The notes under the pieces: model-generated
Database searches by the model: none
Told to the model about the DNA's origin: nothing
Seen by the model: only the letters and a program-made list of their open reading frames with translations
Part shown: positions 33,201 to 42,600 of the stretch, one piece after another
Layout of the letters: the number at the start of each line of letters is the position of its first letter
Numbering within the stretch: the first letter of the stretch is position 1
Assembly (NCBI RefSeq): GCF_001422725.1
Contig: NZ_LMMA01000035.1
Location: forward strand, 176,507-240,506
DNA length: 64,000 bases
Source of the DNA: Flavobacterium sp. Leaf82
GTDB taxonomy: Bacteria; Bacteroidota; Bacteroidia; Flavobacteriales; Flavobacteriaceae
Direction of reading: 5' to 3'
Translations under genes and position numbers: made by a program

Positions 33201-36053
33201 CTAGTTTCTAAAATCAAACCACAAATTCATCATAATCCCGTCATCGCCGCTTTTAATCCTGATATTCGTGGGCTGACTTTGTGGACCTTGTTGTTCCAGA
33301 GGTTTAAAATCTCTCATTGCCGGAATTTCATACATAAACGAAATATCTCCTTCCGGAAATGCCGGTTGAGGATAACTTCCGGCGAAAGCATTTTTAGGTA
33401 AATCCGGAGTAAAGAGTCTCAAAAACAAATTATCAGATTCGCTAAAAACTTTAAACGATGAATTTCCCGCTTTTAAATTTGCTCCCAACAAATTCGCGTG
33501 ATATCCTTTAAATTCGGGATAAATTAAATTTTCAAAACTTTCGCCCGTTATCGTGTTATTATAATCCTTTTCCCAAAAGCCGTAAGTCGTACCTTTAATT
33601 CGGTTTTTCCAGACATGATACGGACCTCGCCCAAACCATTTTATTCCTGTAACTTCTTTTTCAGGAAAACTAAAAGTGACACCAAAAGCGTTGATTTTAT
33701 CTTCAAAAAAAGCACCATCAAAACCCTCTCCGCCCGAAGCATTTTTTAAGGCAAGTAACTCCATTTTAAACCTTCCGTCAGGTTCCATAATCCATTTTAT
33801 AGAAGATAATCCACCCGAATAATTGACTTTGCAAATCGCTTTATCACCTTCTTGAGAAATCTGAATGTCTTTTAATTTGGCTTTCATACCAATAGGTCGT
33901 GGACCATTTGTAAGCGGAATTGTAGATGTTTTGTTTTTAATCGTTACAATTTCTCCTGTCAAAGCATCTAATGAAACGCTAATCTCATTTCCTTTCAACG
34001 TTATTTCGTTTCCTGTTTTTGTAACCGAAGCTTTTGCTTTTGTATCTTGAATCGCCAAAAACTTTTCAGCATAAAATTTAGCTTTATGAATAGCCCATGT
34101 CCAGGTATAAATTTCTTTATGGAATGCATCATAAGCCGAAATAGATAAAATATCTCCTTCAGAAAAATTAGCAGGAACATCGAACTTTATCTTTCGGGTT
34201 TCACCCGGATCAATACTCGGAATTTCAATTTTGCCGGAACTTATTTCTTTTGCAATTTCATTAGTATAAAGAACATTTTTTTCAGCCTTTATTACTTTAA
34301 ATTCCATTTTACAAGAATTTAGATTGCTAAAAAGATAATCGTTTGTAATTAAAAAAGAGCCGTCAAAATTTCCGTTAACTTGTTGAGGCTTAAATTGAAT
34401 TGGTGCCCAAACTTCCTTTACGGTATAATAACTTCCTTCTCTTTCGCGATGAGGTCCCAGGATTCCATCTGCGGCAAGCGAACCTTTCGAATCAAATTTA
34501 GTATCACCCGTCCAATCAGAGCGTTTTACTGCTTCGTCTAACATCGCCCACATAAAACCTCCGGCAAACAGCGGACTTTCTTTATAGCGGTTCCAGAAAT
34601 CTTCCAGAGCAGCTCCGTGTCCGTTATCATAAGTTCCGTGCATAAATTCTGTTGGAAAAAATACATTTTCGCCTGCATTAAAACGATGCATTCCGGTTAA
34701 ATAAGTTGGGTAATGATGCGTGTCCCAACCATTAAAATCTGCCCAAGGATGAATTACAATTCTTTTTTGCGGATCATTTTCTGCAAAAACTTTATCAACA
34801 TTATAATTCCAACCGCCTTCATTACCATTATCCCAAATAATTACCGACGGATGATTGACATCGCGAGTCACCATTTCGGTCACTAATTTAGTTCCGGTTT
34901 CTGTATCATACGAGTTTTGCCAGCCCGCCAATTCATTCAAAACAAAAAGACCCAACGAATCGCAAACGTCTAAAAAATGATCGTCCGGCGGATAATGCCC
35001 GCGAACCGCATTCATATTCATGTCTTTGATTAATTTAACATCTAATTCGCTTATTCGCTTGCTTGTACTTCGCCCGCCCTCAGGCCAGAACGAATGGCGA
35101 TTAATCCCTTTCATGATAATTTTTGTACCATTTACATAAATTCCGTCCTGTTTTTTAAACTCCAAAGTCCTAAAACCAATGCGTTTATGATATTGATGAA
35201 GTATAGTTCCGTTTTGTTTTAAAACCAATTCTAACTCGTATAAATTAGGAGATTCAGGATTCCAGGGTTTTACATTTTTCCATTGTACCGCAATCGATTC
35301 GCGGGTACTTTTTGCTTTTACAGGAAAAGTAAAAGTTTGAAAATTATCTCCGCTTAAACTTTTAAGCGAAACTTCGAGAACCGTATTTTTTGAAATGTTT
35401 TTTAAATTCAGGTCAACTGTCAAAGAACCATCCATTTTTGGATTCACGGCAATATTGTCAATATGAGTTTTAGGAGAAACTTCTAACCAAACCGGACGAT
35501 AAATACCGCCAAACAACCACCAATCGGCTCGACGTTCTGCAGCATTTACTGATTTATTAGCAGAGTGTTTCCAAACATGAACCTCTAAAATATTTTTAGA
35601 ACCAAACTTTAATAAAGAAGTAATATCATACTTAAATTCATAAAAACCACCCTGATGAATCGCTCCGGCTAATTTTCCGTTTATCTTCACTTCGGTATCC
35701 GTCATGGCACCTCCAAAAGCAATTAGAACATCTTTGTCTTTATAATTTGCAGGAACTTCAAATTCATATTTGTACAAACCTTCTTCTTTGCTAGGTTCTT
35801 TTTGGTTCAGTTCCTTATACCAGCGACCATAAGTATATTCGCCAAAACCTTCTAATTCCCATTGCGACGGAACATTTATTTTTGACCATATTTTACTATT
35901 GTTTCCTCCCGTACAATAAAAATCCCATTGTACAGGATGTTCAAAATCTTGTCCGGAGAGATAAATTTTATCAGTTTGTTGCGCACTGATTTTACAAATG
36001 ATGAAAAATAGTACTAAAACACTATAAATTTGAATTTTGTTTTTTGATAGCAT
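33201..36053 (-). CDS. GH2 family beta-glycosidase (beta-galactosidase-like)
   Basis: A secreted 950-aa GH2 enzyme. In order: a leader ending ISAQ, a jelly-roll sugar-binding domain (about 30-185), an immunoglobulin-like domain, and a TIM barrel with NRHSFWPEGGR, the acid/base Glu412 in DNGNEGGWN and the nucleophile Glu469 in FFPTEFMHG. C-terminal beta-sandwich domains extend to the end and include the FGRGPYHVWKNR segment typical of beta-galactosidase small domains. It probably removes beta-galactose or a related residue from RG-I side chains. The CAGGA operator lies 46 bp upstream of the start. Confidence 0.92.
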   Translation of the reverse strand: MLSKNKIQIYSVLVLFFIICKISAQQTDKIYLSGQDFEHPVQWDFYCTGGNNSKIWSKINVPSQWELEGFGEYTYGRWYKELNQKEPSKEEGLYKYEFEVPANYKDKDVLIAFGGAMTDTEVKINGKLAGAIHQGGFYEFKYDITSLLKFGSKNILEVHVWKHSANKSVNAAERRADWWLFGGIYRPVWLEVSPKTHIDNIAVNPKMDGSLTVDLNLKNISKNTVLEVSLKSLSGDNFQTFTFPVKAKSTRESIAVQWKNVKPWNPESPNLYELELVLKQNGTILHQYHKRIGFRTLEFKKQDGIYVNGTKIIMKGINRHSFWPEGGRSTSKRISELDVKLIKDMNMNAVRGHYPPDDHFLDVCDSLGLFVLNELAGWQNSYDTETGTKLVTEMVTRDVNHPSVIIWDNGNEGGWNYNVDKVFAENDPQKRIVIHPWADFNGWDTHHYPTYLTGMHRFNAGENVFFPTEFMHGTYDNGHGAALEDFWNRYKESPLFAGGFMWAMLDEAVKRSDWTGDTKFDSKGSLAADGILGPHREREGSYYTVKEVWAPIQFKPQQVNGNFDGSFLITNDYLFSNLNSCKMEFKVIKAEKNVLYTNEIAKEISSGKIEIPSIDPGETRKIKFDVPANFSEGDILSISAYDAFHKEIYTWTWAIHKAKFYAEKFLAIQDTKAKASVTKTGNEITLKGNEISVSLDALTGEIVTIKNKTSTIPLTNGPRPIGMKAKLKDIQISQEGDKAICKVNYSGGLSSIKWIMEPDGRFKMELLALKNASGGEGFDGAFFEDKINAFGVTFSFPEKEVTGIKWFGRGPYHVWKNRIKGTTYGFWEKDYNNTITGESFENLIYPEFKGYHANLLGANLKAGNSSFKVFSESDNLFLRLFTPDLPKNAFAGSYPQPAFPEGDISFMYEIPAMRDFKPLEQQGPQSQPTNIRIKSGDDGIMMNLWFDFRN

Positions 36054-36072
36054 AGTTAATTTGATGTTATTT

Positions 36073-36118
36073 CAAAACTAGCAGTTCTGTTTTTATATAG
36101 TATCCTGTACTATGATGT
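36073..36118 (-). promoter_or_regulatory. CAGGA operator and -7 box of the GH2 gene
   Basis: On the minus strand the core CAGGA is flanked by perfect arms ATAGTA/TACTAT (operator 36118-36099). TAGTTTTG, a full -7 match, lies at 36080-36073 after 18 bp. Confidence 0.75.
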
Positions 36119-36157
36119 TAAAATATTGAAAAATTATAAATTATGATTTTGCTAAAA

Positions 36158-36177
36158 TCAGGTAGGTACAGGATACT
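36158..36177 (+). promoter_or_regulatory. CAGGA operator upstream of the DUF4450 gene
   Basis: TCAGGTAGGTACAGGATACT matches the other operators at 15 of 20 positions, including the full inner half-site. It lies 123 bp before ATG 36300. Unlike the other sites, I see no good -7 box 18 bp downstream. Confidence 0.5.
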
Positions 36178-36299
36178 TTACCATTAAAAAACAAAGAAAT
36201 TGCATCTATATTGAAAGATTGATATTAATAACACGATTTAGTATACAATTCCTGTTTTATAAGTTCAATAAAATTCAGGGATAATTCATTTAAAGCTTT

Positions 36300-39200
36300 A
36301 TGAAAATTAAACAGTACTTTATTCAAACTCTGACCTTCTTGTTTTTAATATGTTCCTCTGTAATATTTGGACAAGAAAATAAAGCGCCTCGCAAAATACA
36401 CTATGCGCCGGAAGGAAACAGTTTTGTTTTAAAAAATGGTACGAGAAAATTCAACAGAGCATTATATGGTTCTAATACAGGATTTAGAGTCGAGACTGGC
36501 GATTTGCCTGAATTTGCGATGTATATGCCGGGAATGGGTGGGAATTTTAAGCTGGGTTTAATAAACGGAAAAGAAAGTAAATGGATTACAGAAACGGCAA
36601 AAATTGCTACGCGATATGTTTTAGGAACGATGCAGTACACCATTGAAGATCCAATTTTAGGAAACGGAAAATTGTTTATAGACGTTGTAGCTTTAAAAGA
36701 AAGTGAGGGTTTTATTGTAAAAGTATATAGCAAAAACGTATCAAAAAATATCAATTTAATATGGGCTTTTGGCGGAGCAACTGGAAAAAAGTTTAGTCGC
36801 GACGGAGATATTGGTGCTGATCCGGAATCTGTTTTTTATTTACAGCCAGAGTATTGTATCAATAACAAATACACGATAAACAAACAATCTTTTCTATTAG
36901 AATACGGTTCTGAAAGCAATAAGCAGAAAACTGGAAATAATAAAAAACTGACCGGATTTTTTCCGGAATCAGTAACACATTTGGCAAATGCAACAATGCA
37001 AATCAAGCCATTACAACTGTATAATTCTAACCCGGAATCCTTGATGCTTATTACAGGAAAAATAAAATCTGTTTCTGAGAAAGAGAATTATTTTTTGTTT
37101 CTCGCAGAAGATTCCAAAACAAATTACAATCAAAAAAATATCGCCCAACTTTATCAAAAAGCGGTTCAGGAAACCCAGCTTTTGGCGAACAGAGTTAAGG
37201 TTTCTACTCCGGATCCTCATATCAATACGCTGGGAGCTGCACTCTCGATAGCCGCTGACGGAATATGGGAAAGTCCTGCTTATCTTCATGGTGCAATTGC
37301 CTGGAGAATGTATCTCAATGCTTGGCGAGGCGCTTATACAGCTGATCCTCTGGGCTGGCACGATCGGGCAAAAACGCATTTTACCAGTTACAGCAATTCG
37401 CAGGTTACAAGTCCTGAAAATGGTCCGATTGTGCTGGATGAAGAAAGAAATTTAGCGCGCCAAAAAGAAGAAATAGGAACATCGATGTTCAGCAGCGGAT
37501 ATATTAGCCGAAGTCCGAACAAGAATACCGTCGCGCATCATTATGATATGAATCTGGTTTTTATAGATCAAATGCTGCGACATTTTAAATGGACAGGCGA
37601 TACAGCATTTATAAAAGAAATGTGGCCTACAATTCAACGACATTTAAAATGGGAAAAAAGAAATTTTGATCCTGATGGCGACGGATTATATGATGCATAC
37701 GCCTCAATTTGGGCAAGCGATGCTTTGCAGTATAGTGGGGGTGGAGTCATTCATTCATCGGCATATAATTATTATGCGAACAAAACCGTTGCGCAAATTG
37801 CAAAGAAAATCCAGCAAGATGAAAACCCATTTACAAAAGAGGCAGACAAAATTCTAAAAGCCACAAACAGCCAGCTTTGGGTTGCCAACAAAGGAATTTT
37901 TGCCGAATATAAAGATGCTTTAGGAAACAGATTATTACACGATACGCCCGGAATCTGGAGTATTTACCACACAATAGATTCAGAATTATCGAATCCCTTT
38001 GAGAGTTACCAAATGCTGGATTACGTTAATAATCAGATTCCGCATATTCCAATTTCGGCAGAAGGATTAGACAAAAAAGATCTGTATGTAATTAGTACCA
38101 CGAACTGGCAACCTTATACGTGGTCGACAAATAATGTGGCTTTAGCCGAACAATTGCATACTTCACTGGCTTTCTGGCAAGGCGGACAATTAGAAAAAGC
38201 GTTTACCATGTGGGAAAGTGCTTTGGTCGAAAGTATGTATTTAGGCGCTTCGCCGGGAGGTTTCGAGCAGCTTTTGTATCAGGATGCTATGCGTGGCGAA
38301 TTGTATCGCGATTTTGCCGACCCAATTGGTATGGCTTCGCGAACATTGGTCGAAGGACTTTTTGGCATTCAGCCCGATGCATTAGACGGAGTTTTAACCA
38401 TTAAACCAGGTTTTCCTGAAAAATGGAATCAGGCTTCTCTGGAAATTCCGGATATTTCGATTGATTTTAAAAGAGAAAATAAAGCAGAAAAATACCAAAT
38501 CAAAAATCATTTTCAGGCCAAAATGAATTTAAATCTGGTTCTAAATTCTTCTTATGAAGCAGTAGAAAATATTACAGTAAATGGAAAATCAGTTTCATGG
38601 AAAGCGGTTCCGGAGAATATCGGAAATCCAAAAATAAGTATCGAAGTTCCGTATAATAGCGTTTATAATATTACCATTAAATGGAAAGGAGATTCGATAG
38701 AAAATATTCAGTCAAAAGAAAATTATTCTGTAAATGAAATACTGGATTTAAAAATATCTAAAGCTAAAATCATTTCTATATATGATCCGCAATTGGTTTT
38801 AACCGAAATTTCGAAAACGGAGAATTCGCTCAAGGCAAAAGTGAACTCAGTGGGTAATAAACTCTTTTTTGTAGAATTGAAACAAGGCGAATTATCGTGG
38901 TGGAAACCCATTCACGTGAATACAAAACCTGAAACCCAATTAAATGCAGCAATTACAAACTGGGATCTGCTATTGGATAAATCAAAACGAGCAGAAACAA
39001 TCTCGCTTTCGTCATTTTTTAACTCAAAAGTTATTGATATTTTTAATTATGAATATTTGTCACCAAGACCGCAAACTGTGACTTTACAATTGCCAAAGCA
39101 AGGAATTGGAAATTGGTGTTATCCAAATGTTTCCGTAAAAATCGATGACAAAGGCTTGCGCGAAAAAGCAAAAGCAAACGGGCAAATTACAACCCTAAAC

Positions 39201-39710
39201 GGAATTCCGTTTCAGACACCTTCGGATGAAAATCAAAAAAATATTGCCTTCACATCCATGTGGGATAATTTTCCTGAAAGTATCAATATTCCGTTAAACG
39301 GAAAAGCATCTCATGCTTATTTTATGCTCGCCGGAACCACAAACCCAATGCAAAGCCGAATCACAAACGGAGAAATTAAAATCAATTATACTGATGGAAC
39401 TTCGGAAATCCTGCCTTTAAAAAATCCGGAAAACTGGTGGCCAATAGAACAGGATTATTTTATCGACGGCTTAGCTTTTACAACTAATGCTCCAAAACCG
39501 CCAAGAGTTTATTTTAAAACAGGAGAAATAATAAGGGATTTCAAAGATTTCAAAACCATAAAAGGATTTACAAGTTATGGAGTTGATGGCGGCGCAGGAA
39601 CGATTCTGGATTTATCATTAGATAAAAATAAAACACTTAAAAGTTTAACTTTAAGGACGATCGCAAATGATGTTGTGATTGGTTTGATGAGTTTGACTTT
39701 GATTAGATAA
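36300..39710 (+). CDS. DUF4450-containing protein with six-hairpin glycosidase-like core
   Basis: A secreted 1136-aa protein. The N-terminus (APEGNSFVLKNGTRKFNRALYG, about residues 36-60) matches the DUF4450 family of Bacteroidota glycan loci. The middle (about 300-720) reads as an (alpha/alpha)6 six-hairpin domain: WRGAYTADPLGWHDRAKTH, HHYDMNLVFIDQM and FDPDGDGLYDAYASIWASDALQYSGGG. The C-terminal 400 residues are beta-rich. It is probably a rhamnosidase-like or related glycosidase acting on RG-I, but the catalytic acid and base cannot be named with confidence. It is divergent from GH2 and shares the operator region. Confidence 0.75.
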   Translation: MKIKQYFIQTLTFLFLICSSVIFGQENKAPRKIHYAPEGNSFVLKNGTRKFNRALYGSNTGFRVETGDLPEFAMYMPGMGGNFKLGLINGKESKWITETAKIATRYVLGTMQYTIEDPILGNGKLFIDVVALKESEGFIVKVYSKNVSKNINLIWAFGGATGKKFSRDGDIGADPESVFYLQPEYCINNKYTINKQSFLLEYGSESNKQKTGNNKKLTGFFPESVTHLANATMQIKPLQLYNSNPESLMLITGKIKSVSEKENYFLFLAEDSKTNYNQKNIAQLYQKAVQETQLLANRVKVSTPDPHINTLGAALSIAADGIWESPAYLHGAIAWRMYLNAWRGAYTADPLGWHDRAKTHFTSYSNSQVTSPENGPIVLDEERNLARQKEEIGTSMFSSGYISRSPNKNTVAHHYDMNLVFIDQMLRHFKWTGDTAFIKEMWPTIQRHLKWEKRNFDPDGDGLYDAYASIWASDALQYSGGGVIHSSAYNYYANKTVAQIAKKIQQDENPFTKEADKILKATNSQLWVANKGIFAEYKDALGNRLLHDTPGIWSIYHTIDSELSNPFESYQMLDYVNNQIPHIPISAEGLDKKDLYVISTTNWQPYTWSTNNVALAEQLHTSLAFWQGGQLEKAFTMWESALVESMYLGASPGGFEQLLYQDAMRGELYRDFADPIGMASRTLVEGLFGIQPDALDGVLTIKPGFPEKWNQASLEIPDISIDFKRENKAEKYQIKNHFQAKMNLNLVLNSSYEAVENITVNGKSVSWKAVPENIGNPKISIEVPYNSVYNITIKWKGDSIENIQSKENYSVNEILDLKISKAKIISIYDPQLVLTEISKTENSLKAKVNSVGNKLFFVELKQGELSWWKPIHVNTKPETQLNAAITNWDLLLDKSKRAETISLSSFFNSKVIDIFNYEYLSPRPQTVTLQLPKQGIGNWCYPNVSVKIDDKGLREKAKANGQITTLNGIPFQTPSDENQKNIAFTSMWDNFPESINIPLNGKASHAYFMLAGTTNPMQSRITNGEIKINYTDGTSEILPLKNPENWWPIEQDYFIDGLAFTTNAPKPPRVYFKTGEIIRDFKDFKTIKGFTSYGVDGGAGTILDLSLDKNKTLKSLTLRTIANDVVIGLMSLTLIR

Positions 39711-39899
39711 TTTTAGAACATAGAATACAGAACATAGAATATAGATTTTGAAATAGAAATTTTAAGCTCAAAAGGAGCGATATATTTATAGAAACATTTA
39801 CCCCGGCTAGCATTTGAGTTCCATATGGATGATATATAAATAAAAGCAATTAGAAATTAGATAACCTATAAAAATAAAAATATGAAACCGCTTAAAATT

Positions 39900-40039
39900 T
39901 TACCGCAAAGCACGCAAAGCTTTTTGTGCTTGCGTGATTTATTACAAAGCAAAGTTCGCAAAGCTTTGTATTGATAAAGCTTTGCGAACTTATTTTTTGC
40001 AAATTTATAGATAAAAAAACTTGCGTGCTTTGCGGTTAA
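39900..40039. repeat. Nested palindromic repeat (MITE- or REP-like)
   Basis: Outer arms TTTACCGCAAAGCACGCAAAG and CTTGCGTGCTTTGCGGTTAA (both ends of the unit) and inner arms AAGTTCGCAAAGCTTT (39952-39967) and AAAGCTTTGCGAACTT (39976-39991) form two nested inverted repeats. There is no coding content. It fills most of the 375-bp gap between the DUF4450 gene and the next enzyme gene. Confidence 0.8.
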
Positions 40040-40085
40040 TTTTTTTATTCTCTCAACCTGAAACTATCATAAACTATTCAACCAA

Positions 40086-42212
40086 ATGAAAAAATATCAA
40101 TTAATAACTGCATTCCTGTTTACCATTTCCATTTTTGCCCAACAAAAAATTGATCGGAAAGCATTGGTAACAAGGCATAATGTTCAAATTACGGCTATCG
40201 ATACTTTGGCTTCGTTAACTGTTGGTAACGGTGCTTTTGCATTTACCGTTGATGCTACGGGATTGCAGACCTTCCCTAAAAAATATCAAAACGGAATCCC
40301 GCTAGGAACCCAGTCAGAATGGGGTTGGGATAGCTATAAAAACACCAATAATTATAAATTCTCAGAAACACTGAGAGATTACAAGCAATACGGAAGAGAT
40401 ATTTCATACACGGTTCAGATTAAAGAACCAGCGAGAAAAGTCGAGGCTGTAAACTGGTTTCGCCAGAATCCGCATTTATTGCAATTAGGAAATTTAGGTT
40501 TTGAGATTACAAAAAAAGACGGAAGTGCTGCTAAACCTGAAGATATTAAAGCGATTGCTCAAAAATTGAATTTATGGACAGGAGAAATCGAAAGTTATTT
40601 TGAAGTAGAAGGAACTCCAGTAACCGTTATTACAGCTTCGCATCAGGAAAAAGATGCTATTGGTGTAAAAGTAAAATCGGATTTATTACAGCAAAAGCGT
40701 CTCAGAATTAGTTTGAGAATTCCGTTTCCAACAGGCGATTGGTCAGATATGGGAACCAAATATGAAGGGAAACAAGATTACAAAAGCACACTGGTAGAAA
40801 AATCTAAAACCGAAGCTGTTGTAACGCACATAATGGATAGTATTTCATACAACGTCAATTTAAGCTGGAAAGGAAATGCGCAAATTAAAAAAACGGGAGA
40901 TCATTATTTTGTGGTCGAAGCATCTAATACAAATATCTTAGAACTGAGTTGTCTTTTTGCTTTAGCAGATAAAAAAACACCCAATTCTTCTTTCGCAGAA
41001 ATTGAAAACAGCAGTATAAAAGGCTGGGAGCAATTCTGGAAAAGTGGAGCAGCTGTAGATTTTTCAGGAAGTACAGATCCTCGTTCCAAAGAATTAGAGC
41101 GAAGAGTTATCTTGTCTCAATATTTAACCAAAGTGCAATGTACAGGAAAAGTACCGCCGCAGGAAACTGGTTTGACTTATAACAGTTGGTACGGAAAACC
41201 GCATCTTGAAATGCATTGGTGGCACGGCGTTCATTTTGCCCTTTGGAACCGACCGGAATTGCTGGAGAAAAGCTTACCATGGTATCAGAAGGTTTTTGAT
41301 AAAGCAAAAAATATTGCTAAAAGACAAGGTTTTGAAGGTGCAAGATGGCAAAAAATGGTTGATGCAGATGGTAATGAAAGTCCGTCGTCTGTAGGTTCAT
41401 TTTTGATTTGGCAACAGCCACATTTTATTACTTATGCAGAATTAATATATCGCGCCAGACCCACCACAACTACTTTAAATTTATATAGTGAGGGTGTTTT
41501 CGCAACTGCTGATTTTATGGCTTCGTTTGCCAATTACGACCCTAAAACAGATCGTTATGTTTTAGGCCCCGGCGTTATTCCGGCGCAAGAACGTTTTAAG
41601 GCGATGGAAACTTTTAACCCAACTTATGAATTGGCATATTGGAACTGGGCTTTGAAAACAGCAATTGCCTGGAAGAAAAAACTAAACCAAAAAGTACCTG
41701 AAAAATGGGAAACAGTTTTAGCTAAATTATCTCCCTTGCCAATATTAGATCAGGTATATCTGGCAACAGAAAGTGCAAAAGATTCCTATACCAATCCGGA
41801 ATTTATAACGGATCATCCATCAGTATTAGGAACTTTTGGGATGTTGCCGGAAACTTCGCTTTTAGATAAAAAAATCATGAAAAACACTTTCGATTTGGTC
41901 TGGAAAACATGGTCTTGGGATAAAACATGGGGATGGGATTTCCCTATGACGGCAATGTCGGCAGCACGTTTGCAAATGCCCGAAAAAGCGGTTGATGCTT
42001 TGTCTATGAACGTAACAACGAATACTTATTTAAAGAACGGACACAATTATCAGGCAGAAAGATTAACATTATATCTTCCCGGAAACGGAGGATTGTTAAC
42101 CGCCGTTGCCATGATGTGCGCCGGTTGGGACGGAAACACAGAACAAAATCCGGGTTTCCCAAAAGACGGAACCTGGAAAGTGCAGAGTGAAGGATTTAAG
42201 AAAATGTTTTAA
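40086..42212 (+). CDS. Putative six-hairpin glycosidase, family not assigned
   Basis: A secreted 708-aa protein (leader ends IFAQ). Residues about 30-330 are beta-rich, and residues about 330-700 are helix-rich with Trp- and Glu-containing motifs typical of (alpha/alpha)6 enzymes: EMHWWHGVHFALWNRPELL, GARWQKMVDADGNESPSSVGS and WSWDKTWGWDFPMTAMSA. The arrangement resembles the GH65/GH95 clan broadly, but I cannot match a named family. It lies between the DUF4450 gene and PL11, so activity on RG-I fragments is plausible. It is a good candidate for an undescribed pectin glycosidase. Confidence 0.65.
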   Translation: MKKYQLITAFLFTISIFAQQKIDRKALVTRHNVQITAIDTLASLTVGNGAFAFTVDATGLQTFPKKYQNGIPLGTQSEWGWDSYKNTNNYKFSETLRDYKQYGRDISYTVQIKEPARKVEAVNWFRQNPHLLQLGNLGFEITKKDGSAAKPEDIKAIAQKLNLWTGEIESYFEVEGTPVTVITASHQEKDAIGVKVKSDLLQQKRLRISLRIPFPTGDWSDMGTKYEGKQDYKSTLVEKSKTEAVVTHIMDSISYNVNLSWKGNAQIKKTGDHYFVVEASNTNILELSCLFALADKKTPNSSFAEIENSSIKGWEQFWKSGAAVDFSGSTDPRSKELERRVILSQYLTKVQCTGKVPPQETGLTYNSWYGKPHLEMHWWHGVHFALWNRPELLEKSLPWYQKVFDKAKNIAKRQGFEGARWQKMVDADGNESPSSVGSFLIWQQPHFITYAELIYRARPTTTTLNLYSEGVFATADFMASFANYDPKTDRYVLGPGVIPAQERFKAMETFNPTYELAYWNWALKTAIAWKKKLNQKVPEKWETVLAKLSPLPILDQVYLATESAKDSYTNPEFITDHPSVLGTFGMLPETSLLDKKIMKNTFDLVWKTWSWDKTWGWDFPMTAMSAARLQMPEKAVDALSMNVTTNTYLKNGHNYQAERLTLYLPGNGGLLTAVAMMCAGWDGNTEQNPGFPKDGTWKVQSEGFKKMF

Positions 42213-42600
42213 AATGATGGCACACGGGTTATACGGATTTTACTGATTGGCGCGGGTTTTTATTTCTATTGCTATGATAATTTTTAGGAGCTAATCCCGC
42301 TATCCGTTCCAATCTTTTATTTTTTTAAAGAAAAAAAATAAAAGGATTTCCACTTCTATCGGGGCTAGGACATTCGTTTTCATAATAATATCGTATTTTA
42401 TTTTGTCATTTCGACGGATGAGAAATCACACAAGAGATTCCGTATAGAATGTAGCCAATCTTTGTCGAGTTACGAGTGTGATTTCTCCTCTGTCGAAATG
42501 ACAAATTTGATTTGAAAAACTTTGCGCAAGAAAAAAATCAGTGTAAACCAGCCAAAACCCGCCCAATCCGTGGGTCAAAAACAACAATAAACTTACCATT
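42213..42600. other. Gene-free 388-bp gap with an inverted GTCATTTCGA repeat
   Basis: The left arm at 42405-42431 (GTCATTTCGACGGATGAGAAATC core) and the right arm at 42476-42503 (GATTTCTCCTCTGTCGAAATGAC core) are complementary. The phrase also occurs singly near 12181, 29261 and 56921. No coding sequence or clear promoter is seen ahead of PL11. Confidence 0.65.

Noticed and set aside
33029..33217. 62-codon minus-strand ORF with FRFQVSG repeats
   Set aside because: It is a translation of the CCTGAAA tandem array and has no start context or flanking protein sequence.
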